From assembly GCA_964624465.1 (NCBI GenBank), contig CAZUZD010000122.1, positions 1 to 16,408 on the forward strand: a stretch of DNA of 16,408 nt, in the 5' to 3' direction. Below the pieces are notes generated by a model that was not told the origin of the DNA, did not search any database, and was given only the letters and a program-made list of their open reading frames with translations. Origin of the DNA: CAZUZD01 sp964624465 (GTDB lineage: Bacteria > Planctomycetota > Planctomycetia > Isosphaerales > Isosphaeraceae). Positions 8,501-13,235 of the stretch are shown here, piece by piece. The position numbers and the translations under genes were made by a program. Every line of letters begins with the position of its first letter. Position 1 is the stretch's first letter.

Positions 8501-9170
8501 CACCCACCGCGTGGCCGACCTGGCCGAGCTGCCCGAGAAGCTCGAGGTCACCATCGGCGGCATCATCCAGGGGCTGAACGTCCGCAACGTGAGCAAGAGC
8601 CGCTCGGGCCTCACGCGCATGGGCAAGTTCACCTTCGAGGACCTGACCGGCAGCGTCTCGGCCATGCTCTGGCCCGAGGAGTTCGCCAAGTTCGAGTCGT
8701 ACATCAAGGACGACTCGATCGTCTTCGTGAAGGGCGCCATGAACCGCAGCCGCGACCCGGCCGAGCTGGTCATCGCCAAGATCATCCCCGTCGAGCGCGC
8801 CCCCTCCGAGCTCTCGCGCGGCGTGGTCGTCACGCTCCGCAAGGGGGTCCATCAGACCGACGCCATCGAGCGGCTGCACCGGCTGGTGCGCATCCGTCCC
8901 GGCAACCTGGACCTGTACCTGGAGGTCACCGGCCTGGCCCAGGTGCGGCGGGCCATCTACCGGGCGGCCCCCACGCTCAAGGTCCGCCACGACGAGCAAC
9001 TGGTGGCCGACCTGGAGGGGGCCGTCGGTGCCGGCAACGTGCGGCTGCTGGGCCAGCGCGGCATGACGACCCGGGTCGCCTCGCCGGCCGCCCGCCCGAT
9101 CGCCCCGAAGCCGGCCCCCGCCTTCGCCGACGCCGTCGAGGAGCTGGCGCTGGTCAGCGACGACGACTGA
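5547..9170 (+). CDS. dnaE: DNA polymerase III alpha subunit
   Basis: The replicative polymerase subunit, 1207 residues, close to the usual DnaE1 length. Domains in order: PHP domain from residue 6 (VHLHCHTHYSLLDG and TDHGNL keep the metal-binding His/Asp pattern); palm with PDIDIDL (406-412; Asp407 and Asp409 align with E. coli Asp401 and Asp403) and KMDFLGLRNL with Asp565 as the third catalytic aspartate; fingers including FGGYGFNKSHTTAYALVAYQ; a helix-hairpin-helix region; QRSLF at 924-928, which matches the internal beta-clamp-binding consensus and lies where E. coli has QADMF; an OB fold from about residue 1000 (VTIGGIIQGL to GSVSAMLWPEEF); and a short C-terminal domain ending in acidic residues. 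No DnaQ-type exonuclease is inserted, so this is DnaE, not PolC. Its start has a strong Shine-Dalgarno, and a large hairpin follows the stop. Confidence 0.97.
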   Translation: MSSRPFVHLHCHTHYSLLDGASKVPDLIKRVKGQGMSAVAVTDHGNLHGAVEFLREAKAAGDVKPIIGLEAYVAPGKRTERSSSGGGSGHEYAFHLTLLARNGEGVRNLMRLSSKSFLEGFYYKPRIDKEILEQHSEGLICLSGCASAEFSDLILHDKRADAEKLCAWYQKVFGEENFYVEIQDNGVQIQRDCMAGALDVARRMGLPVVATSDAHYLTREDAPAHDILLCINTGRTIDDPNRMKFDTDEFHVRSPQEMYAAMAGHEEALATSARIAELVEDHYKSLNLGKRQFPSFQPPDQKSPDDYLRELCELGLLDRYGATPPPEARERLEHELGIINRMGFSSYFLIVWDFVRFAREKGIPNSARGSACGALVSYLLYLSHVCPLKYDLLFERFLDPNRSEAPDIDIDLCKDRRYEVIEYVRNKYGAANVAQIGTFGTMGAKAALKDVGRALNIPLSRVDQITKLIPSKLNITLEESLKEEPQLRKLIEEDQEIGRLFENARRLEGTVRNVSTHAAGVVIADRPLESLVPLQKIPNKDKDKEVISTQWEMGDVEKAGLLKMDFLGLRNLTSLSMAIQLIEKKLGRPFDLFGLPLDDQPTYDLLQRGDAKGVFQLDGAGIRDLLVKMKPDRFFDLIAILALYRPGPLNGGMVDSYVNRKHGREPATYEHPVMREVLEETYGVMVYQEQVMRILNRLGGVELSKAYATIKAISKKKMDVIAEGKKEFVEGAGTRGLERDKATKIFELIEFFGGYGFNKSHTTAYALVAYQTAYLKCHFPTEFMAALLSSEMDGAEREKYFVDHIEDCRRMGAEVLPPNINAGELHFQPTPEGKIHFGLGAIKGVGFKAVEEVLRARAEGGPFASLDDFYERISAKVCGQGCTETLIKAGAFDCLGARRSQLLAVLPRVVLAGQSKQEDRRRGQRSLFDSFAGAATTVAESAVSTLPDVPELPDAERLAEEKKALGFYMSSHPLARYEGQLATFSTHRVADLAELPEKLEVTIGGIIQGLNVRNVSKSRSGLTRMGKFTFEDLTGSVSAMLWPEEFAKFESYIKDDSIVFVKGAMNRSRDPAELVIAKIIPVERAPSELSRGVVVTLRKGVHQTDAIERLHRLVRIRPGNLDLYLEVTGLAQVRRAIYRAAPTLKVRHDEQLVADLEGAVGAGNVRLLGQRGMTTRVASPAARPIAPKPAPAFADAVEELALVSDDD

Positions 9171-9216
9171 GAGCCGGTCGGCCGGCGCCGCTCGCCGGTC
9201 CGAACCGATCTGAAGC

Positions 9217-9276
9217 CCCGGGGCCCACGCCCCCGGCCCCGGTCCACGACCGGCGCCGGGGCGAGTGGGCCCCGGG
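9217..9276 (+). terminator. Very large hairpin downstream of dnaE
   Basis: A 60-nt structure 46 nt after the dnaE stop. Outer stem: CCCGGGGCCCAC (9217-9228) with GTGGGCCCCGGG (9265-9276), 12 perfect pairs. Inner stems: CCCCGG (9231-9236) with CCGGGG (9256-9261), then CCGGT (9239-9243) with ACCGG (9249-9253) around a CCACG loop. It is followed by CCATTTGC rather than a U-run. It is probably the dnaE terminator or a 3'-end stabiliser, and should work in both directions. Confidence 0.7.
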
Positions 9277-9598
9277 CCATTTGCGGCCGGCTGGCCGCGG
9301 CCCGTGACGGATTTCACGCAACGCACCCTGGATCTTCACAGCTTCTTCAATTCGGCCCGCTAGAGTTAATCGAGCACTGAACAGGGCAAGTTCTGATGAT
9401 ACCCCTGGTCAGTAGTTCGGGCTGCCCTGCCCGTTGCGATGCGATGGCGGCATCGCGGAAACGGGGGCCCTCCCGCCGGAATGGCGAGCACCCAGAATTC
9501 CCGGGCCCGATGCCGACGCGTCGGCCCGACCGCGACCCCCCGGGCCGATGACCGAACGCGACCCGAACGACGATTGCCCCCGCAAGGACGACCCGAAC
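9277..9598 (+). other. Leader/promoter region of the lipoprotein-DUF1559 pair
   Basis: About 320 bp without a supported gene. The stretch 9330-9380 is much richer in A/T than its surroundings and holds promoter-like words (TTCACA at 9335-9340, TAGAGT at 9361-9366), but their 20-nt spacing is too long for a confident call. The reading frame of the lipoprotein is open upstream to 9434 and includes an ATG at 9548; those starts lack a Shine-Dalgarno. Confidence 0.35.
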
Positions 9599-10021
9599 GT
9601 GCTCCACACCTTCCTGCCTGCGACCGATCGCTCGCCGAGCTCCCGCCGGGGCCTGCTGGCCGTCGCGCTGGGCTTCGCCCTGATCAGCGGCTGCGGTGGC
9701 GACGCCGCGAACCTCGACGGCAGCTCGATTTCCACCGTGCCGGCCAAGGGGACGATCACCGCCGCCGGCAAGCCGGTGACCCAGGGCATCGTCGTGATCG
9801 AGCCCCTGCTCGACGGCGGCAGCACCAATCAGGCCACCGGCGAGATCAAGTCCGATGGCACCTTCGTGCTCCGCTCGAGCGCCAGCTCCGAGGGGGCGAT
9901 GCCCGGCAAGTACCGCGTCAAGGTCGAGTCCGACCAGGTCAAGATCAAGAAGGGCAAGGACATCCCCGAGGTGACCGTCGAGGTCAAGTCGGGCCAGGAT
10001 CTGACGATCGCCCTGCCCTGA
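9599..10021 (+). CDS. Small lipoprotein, carboxypeptidase-regulatory-like fold
   Basis: A predicted exported lipoprotein of 140 residues from the GTG at 9599, chosen because AAGGA (9584-9588) lies 10 nt upstream and because it gives a compact signal peptide: basic ...SSRR, hydrophobic GLLAVALGFALI, lipobox ISGC with Cys32 as the lipidated residue. An ATG at 9548 would add 17 polar residues and has no ribosome site. The mature part (VPAKGTITAAGKPVTQGIVV, then KSDGTFVL and PGKYRVKVE) has the rhythm of the beta-sandwich 'regulatory-like' domain: a 'G.it..GkPv..g.v' turn, 'dG.f.l', and 'pGkYrv'. In planctomycetes such proteins are often found next to DUF1559 genes, as here (94 bp upstream of one, same strand). 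They are presumed to sit in the cell envelope; the exact role is unknown. Confidence 0.8.
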   Translation: MLHTFLPATDRSPSSRRGLLAVALGFALISGCGGDAANLDGSSISTVPAKGTITAAGKPVTQGIVVIEPLLDGGSTNQATGEIKSDGTFVLRSSASSEGAMPGKYRVKVESDQVKIKKGKDIPEVTVEVKSGQDLTIALP

Positions 10022-10115
10022 ACCGCCACCCGCTGAACCCCCCGGGGCGGTCGTGAATCCGCCCCGTCGCCCTCATCGTGTCTCCGCTCCGAGTCTCGAA
10101 GGAAAGTCCCGTCCC

Positions 10116-11171
10116 ATGAGTCAGTCGATTTCGAAGCGTCGCGGCTTCACGCTGATCGAGCTGCTGGTCGTGATCGCGATCATCGGCGTGCTGATCAGCC
10201 TGCTGCTGCCGGCCGTGCAGAGCGCCCGCGAGGCCGCCCGCCGCGCCCAGTGCACCAACAACCTCAAGCAGATCGGCCTGGCGCTCCACAACTACGAGAG
10301 CACCAACAACTGCTTCCCGACGGCCGGCCAGAGCACCCGGTTCACCACCTCGCCGCCGAGCTCGCAGTTCGCCGACGGCGAGTGGGGCCCCCTGGCACGC
10401 ATCCTCCAGTTCGTCGAGCAGGGCTCGGCCTACAGCTCGCTGAACTTCGACCTGCCGTACAGCCACATCACCGGCGCCAACTGGACCGGCTGCACCACGG
10501 TCGTCAGCAGCTACCTCTGCCCCTCGGCCATCCGGAGCCCGACGGGCGGCCGGGACACGCCCGACCCGAACTGCCCGATCGACTCGGTCCGCCGCGTCGG
10601 CTACGGCGTCCAGGACTACGGCGCGCCCTGCTACGTCGACATCGACCCCCAGGGCCGCACCGGCCAGCTCGGCTCGACCGTCGTGACCCCGTTCCGCAAT
10701 GACTTCTCGCGCGTTGACGGCTTCCTCAAGGCCGGCCTGACCCGGATCGCCGAGGCCTCGGACGGCACCAGCAACACGATCATGATCGCCGAGGACGCCG
10801 GCCGCGACGCCCGCTACATCGCCAACGCCAAGACCGCGTCGATCTCGCCGCTGGACCAGCAGTTCGACAACGGCCTGCCCCGCCGCTTCTGGCGCTGGGC
10901 CGAGCCGGACGGCTCCTTCGGCGTCTCGAGCCAGATCAACAACAAGTTCCGCCCGGCCCGTGAGGAGAGCGCCTACCCGCCGCTGGCCTCGCCGACCCGC
11001 AACAACAACGCCGGCAACAACGACGAGATCTTCTCGTTCCACCCCGGTGGGGCCAACGTGCTCCTGGGCGACGGCTCGGTGAAGTTCCTCAAGGAGACGA
11101 CCAACATCATCACCCTCCGTGGGCTCGTCACCCTCAACGGCGGCGAGGTGATCTCGGCCGACGCGTACTGA
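10116..11171 (+). CDS. DUF1559 prepilin-like protein with H-X9-DG ending
   Basis: A 351-residue type IV pilin-like exported protein of the DUF1559 (SBP_bac_10) family, which is greatly expanded in Planctomycetes. The N-terminus KRRG|FTLIELLVVIAIIGVLIS is a classic prepilin signal, cleaved and methylated after Gly10, with Glu15 as the conserved Glu5 of the mature protein. The helix continues as PAVQSAREAARRAQCTNNLK, the family hallmark. The C-terminus has FHPGGANVLLGDGSVKFL: His309, nine residues, then Asp319-Gly320, the H-X9-DG motif. The ATG at 10116 is preferred over an in-frame ATG at 10053 because AAGGAA lies at 10099-10104 and the prepilin leader becomes the usual short length. The function is not settled; members are thought to build or decorate extracellular or envelope structures. 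Probably co-transcribed with the lipoprotein upstream. Confidence 0.93.
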   Translation: MSQSISKRRGFTLIELLVVIAIIGVLISLLLPAVQSAREAARRAQCTNNLKQIGLALHNYESTNNCFPTAGQSTRFTTSPPSSQFADGEWGPLARILQFVEQGSAYSSLNFDLPYSHITGANWTGCTTVVSSYLCPSAIRSPTGGRDTPDPNCPIDSVRRVGYGVQDYGAPCYVDIDPQGRTGQLGSTVVTPFRNDFSRVDGFLKAGLTRIAEASDGTSNTIMIAEDAGRDARYIANAKTASISPLDQQFDNGLPRRFWRWAEPDGSFGVSSQINNKFRPAREESAYPPLASPTRNNNAGNNDEIFSFHPGGANVLLGDGSVKFLKETTNIITLRGLVTLNGGEVISADAY

Positions 11172-11198
11172 GCCGGTTCCCGGACCTGAGTTCGCTCA

Positions 11199-11235
11199 CA
11201 CGGCCCGTCCATCCCTCCGGGGTGGACGGGCCGTG
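11199..11235 (+). terminator. Strong hairpin terminating the DUF1559 gene
   Basis: CACGGCCCGTCCA (11199-11211) pairs perfectly with TGGACGGGCCGTG (11223-11235); three further pairs (one G-U) leave a CTCCG loop. It begins 28 nt after the stop. The stem is long and stable but the tail (CTCGTTGG) is poor in T. Confidence 0.7.
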
Positions 11236-11426
11236 CTCGTTGGCGCCCCGCAGACGCTCGCCGACTCACGCCCGTGCGCTCCAGGCGCTCGTGGCCAGCG
11301 GGCATCCCGTCGCCGCAACCGGCCCGGCGGGCGGCCCCGACGATCACGCCCGACGGTCGGAGTCGCCCGCCATCCAACCGCGCCGCGTCGTGCCGGGAGG
11401 GCAGCGCCTTCGGCCCCGGTTGCAAA

Positions 11427-11472
11427 CACCGAGGCCCACGCCCCCTTCGGGCAGGGAGCGTGGGCCTCGGTG
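11427..11472 (-). terminator. Strong hairpin downstream of the four-cysteine exported protein
   Basis: CACCGAGGCCCACGC (11427-11441) pairs perfectly with GCGTGGGCCTCGGTG (11458-11472), 15 bp; the interior can form a C-UUCG-G tetraloop (11445-11450). Read on the minus strand it lies about 47 nt after the stop of the 11520-12026 gene and is followed by TTTGC, so it best serves that gene. The 190 bp between this and the preceding hairpin (11236-11426) hold nothing I recognise. Confidence 0.65.
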
Positions 11473-11519
11473 GTGCTGGATCACGTTCTGGGTCCCGACC
11501 GGGTGTCGGGCGTCCCGGC

Positions 11520-12026
11520 TCAGCGCCGGGAGGTGTCGGCGGCCGAGGCGGCGGCGACCGAGGGGGAGATCAGGTAGCACTTGAGCGTCTGCGTCGGCGC
11601 CGGCTTGCCGGCGGCGACCGGTTCGAGCCGCAGGCCGCGCCGGTACGTCTTGGCGGGCAGGCCCGGCTCGCGGATCGTGATCGCGAAGGTGCAGTCGCGG
11701 TCGGCCCCGGTGCTGCGGGCGTTCACGGCGATGCCGTCGAGCTTGATGACGGCGTTGGCCGGCACCCGGTCGATCGTGCGCTTGATCGACTCGAACTCGC
11801 AGCCGCGATGCGCCGGCTTGATCTCGATCTGGCAGCCCTGGGTGCCCAGGCCGCTGACCTGGAGGATCAGGTTCACCCGGTTGTCCACCGACGACTCCAC
11901 GCCGTGGGGCGCCGAGGCGCCCGGCGAGCCCGAGGGGGCCGCCGGCTGGGCCAGGCCGGGACGCGGCGCGGCGATTGCAAGGCTCGCGGCCAGCGCCAGG
12001 GCGGCCATCCGTGACCGGCTCCGCAT
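11520..12026 (-). CDS. Small exported protein with four cysteines, function unknown
   Basis: A 168-residue protein with a clear Sec signal peptide: basic MRSRSR, hydrophobic MAALALAASLAIAA, and likely cleavage after GLA near residue 26. A short Pro/Ser/Gly/Ala linker follows, then a compact domain (about 45-150) of alternating beta-type strands such as VNLILQVSGLG, CQIEIKP, NAVIKLDGIAVNA and CTFAITIREPG. Cys65, Cys76, Cys112 and Cys150 could form two disulphides outside the membrane. The ATG at 12026 is chosen for the signal peptide and the excellent GGAAGGAGAG (complement of 12034-12043) 7 nt upstream; the open frame continues upstream but has no protein-like character there. I do not recognise a family. 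It converges on the DUF1559 gene, with two hairpins between. Confidence 0.75.
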   Translation of the reverse strand: MRSRSRMAALALAASLAIAAPRPGLAQPAAPSGSPGASAPHGVESSVDNRVNLILQVSGLGTQGCQIEIKPAHRGCEFESIKRTIDRVPANAVIKLDGIAVNARSTGADRDCTFAITIREPGLPAKTYRRGLRLEPVAAGKPAPTQTLKCYLISPSVAAASAADTSRR

Positions 12027-12043
12027 GGCAGGGCTCTCCTTCC

Positions 12044-12350
12044 GTGGAGGGTTCAACCAGACCAGTCCGCTCGGCCCCGCCGGGTGCCAGGCCGCCGCGG
12101 GTCCGTACCGCCGACGCGACCGGCCGACCGCCTCCGATCCTTGGGGCGATGCTCCGGTCACGGGCCTCGGTCCGGGTCGCGGACCGGTCCGCGGCGCACC
12201 CGGAGCCTCTTGGCCCCTCGCGCCGCGTGCGGCATTCCTAGCCGTTCCCGCCCATCCGGGCAAGATCAGTCGGCCCCACCCGCGAGCAACTCCGGCCGCC
12301 ATCGCTCGATCCAGGAGGCAGAAAACCGCAGGGACATCCCCGAGGTCGGA
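12044..12350. other. Intergenic stretch without a recognised gene
   Basis: GC-rich spacer upstream of the minus-strand exported gene. The best promoter-like pair on the minus strand is TTGCCC (12258-12263), 17 nt, TAGGAA (12235-12240), which would give a leader of about 200 nt. I would not call it confidently. No RNA gene or riboswitch was recognised. Confidence 0.4.
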
Positions 12351-12500
12351 TTCCCGTAGGTCGGATGAGCACAGCGAAATCCGACGGCCTCGGACGCGTC
12401 CGCCTGGCAGCCTGCCGATGCAGCGCCTGCGGCGGGTTCTGACGATCTGTCCCGGGCCCCAGCCCGTCGGATTTCGCTCCGCTCATCCGACCTACGGGAA
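12351..12500. repeat. 37-bp inverted repeat of REP/BIME-like type
   Basis: The left arm (12351-12387) and right arm (12464-12500) are reverse complements at 35 of 37 positions; only two adjacent bases differ (AC against GG). They are separated by 76 bp. Each arm is itself palindromic: GTCGGAT, 12 nt, ATCCGAC, so each forms its own hairpin, and both together could form a long one. A further AGGTCGGAT lies just outside the left arm (12343-12351). The arrangement of two palindromic units head to head in a gap between genes is that of bacterial interspersed mosaic elements or a small non-autonomous mobile repeat. Confidence 0.75.
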
Positions 12501-12518
12501 GGTTGGCGGTGATGGGGA

Positions 12519-12563
12519 GCGTGGCCACGTGACGGGGGCCTCCGACTCGTCGGCGTGGCCACG
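12519..12563. repeat. Two copies of the palindrome GCGTGGCCACG
   Basis: GCGTGGCCACG occurs at 12519-12529 and 12553-12563; its core CGTGGCCACG is a perfect 10-bp palindrome. The copies are 34 bp apart, on nearly the same face of the helix. They could be protein-binding sites upstream of the XRE regulator, or part of the repeat mosaic. Confidence 0.35.
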
Positions 12564-12605
12564 CGGCGCTCAGGCCACGGCACACCGAAAGGAAGACGCG
12601 ACCCT

Positions 12606-12640
12606 CGGTTGGAGTTCGTTCCGCTCATCCGACCGAGGGG
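12606..12640 (+). repeat. Third, degenerate copy of the repeat arm
   Basis: This stretch resembles the right arm (12464 onward) in the same orientation at roughly 29 of 35 positions; the core TTCGTTCCGCTCATCCGACC differs from the right arm at one position. Its own 5' half-palindrome is decayed, so it probably no longer folds well. Confidence 0.6.
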
Positions 12641-12694
12641 CGGGGAACCACAGCCGCTCCGGGCCTCGGTTCCCGGCGGCGGGCGGAATTCTTG

Positions 12695-12711
12695 CGGTTT
12701 CGGGAAAACCG
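12695..12711. promoter_or_regulatory. Operator-like inverted repeat upstream of the XRE gene
   Basis: CGGTTT (12695-12700), a 5-bp centre CGGGA, and AAACCG (12706-12711) form a 17-bp dyad that ends 2 bp before the -35 box. Its size fits a dimeric XRE repressor or another regulator. Binding is inferred from symmetry and position only. Confidence 0.4.
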
Positions 12712-12713
12712 AC

Positions 12714-12741
12714 TTCACCGACGGGGGCCGGTGCTTATAGT
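12714..12741 (+). promoter_or_regulatory. Promoter of the XRE gene, leaderless arrangement
   Basis: TATAGT (12736-12741) matches the -10 consensus 5 of 6; TTCACC (12714-12719) is a fair -35 with a 16-nt spacer. Only 6 nt separate the -10 from the ATG at 12748, so transcription should begin at or next to the start codon. There is no Shine-Dalgarno. Confidence 0.65.
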
Positions 12742-12747
12742 ACGGGC

Positions 12748-13179
12748 ATGCGATACGCCGAGAAGCTGTACAAGCACATGCTGCGGAAGGGTTTGAACCA
12801 GCAGAAGCTGGCGCGGCTGGCCGGGGTGAGCGATTCGGAGGTGTCCCGGATCCTCAGCGGCAAGTCGCACCCCAGCCTGGCCTACGCCGCCCGGCTGGCG
12901 CGGGTGCTGGAGGTCTCGCTCGACTACCTGGCCGACGACGCGCTCGACGAGGACCCGCGCCGGGCCGTCGAGGCGACGACGGCCCAGGAGCAGGAGATCC
13001 TGGAGCTGCTCCAGCAGCTCGGGGCGCGACCCGCGCGCCGCCTGCTGGAGACGGCCGCCGAGCTGGGCTACGAGACGGCCATCCGCCGCCTGCTGGGCGC
13101 CGAGCGACCGGTGATCGAGGTCGGCGACGGCCGCTCCGCTCCCGGCCTGCCGGGCAGCGGCCGGGCCAGCTCGGCCTGA
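12748..13179 (+). CDS. XRE-family transcriptional regulator
   Basis: A 143-residue DNA-binding protein. Residues 5-60 form a Cro/C1-type helix-turn-helix domain: LNQQKLARLAGVSDSEVSRI gives helices 2 and 3 with the expected 'G-S' turn and recognition helix, followed by SGKSHPSLAYAARLARVLEVSLDYLADD, the standard closing helices. The rest (65-125, EQEILELLQQLGARPARRLL and further) is a pair of likely amphipathic helices suited to dimerisation, with a disordered Gly/Ser tail; no ligand or protease domain is seen. The ATG is placed by the HTH domain, although the frame is open far upstream; a -10 box six bases before it implies a leaderless mRNA. An inverted repeat beside the -35 may be its own operator. 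It converges on rpoN and shares a terminator with it. Target genes are unknown. Confidence 0.9.
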   Translation: MRYAEKLYKHMLRKGLNQQKLARLAGVSDSEVSRILSGKSHPSLAYAARLARVLEVSLDYLADDALDEDPRRAVEATTAQEQEILELLQQLGARPARRLLETAAELGYETAIRRLLGAERPVIEVGDGRSAPGLPGSGRASSA

Positions 13180-13187
13180 GCGGTGCC

Positions 13188-13228
13188 CACCCCGGACTCC
13201 CGACCCGGGCAGGGTCGGGGCCGGGGTG
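13188..13228. terminator. Bidirectional terminator between XRE gene and rpoN
   Basis: Two stacked perfect stems: CACCCCGG (13188-13195) with CCGGGGTG (13221-13228), and CCCGACCC (13199-13206) with GGGTCGGG (13212-13219) around GGGCA. It fills the 56-bp gap between the two convergent stop codons, so it probably serves both genes. No U-run on either side. Confidence 0.7.
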
Positions 13229-13235
13229 CGTGGGC

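Noticed and set aside
4722..9326. A 1534-codon open frame on the minus strand across dnaE
   Set aside because: It is antisense to a gene with full DnaE motifs, reads through the N run, and its composition (runs of Val, Leu, Gly, Asp, Arg) is the usual shadow of high-GC coding sequence.
9984..11042. A 352-codon open frame antisense to the DUF1559 gene
   Set aside because: Shadow frame with no motif; the plus strand has the prepilin signal and the H-X9-DG motif.
12351..12500. Inverted repeats considered as the ends of an insertion sequence or a CRISPR-type array
   Set aside because: The 76-bp interior cannot encode a transposase, no target-site duplication is evident, and two inverted units with one spacer do not make a CRISPR array.
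11581..12747. Upstream extension of the XRE frame by almost 390 codons
   Set aside because: It is antisense to the exported four-cysteine gene and crosses the inverted repeats; the HTH domain starts at the ATG at 12748, which has a promoter directly before it.
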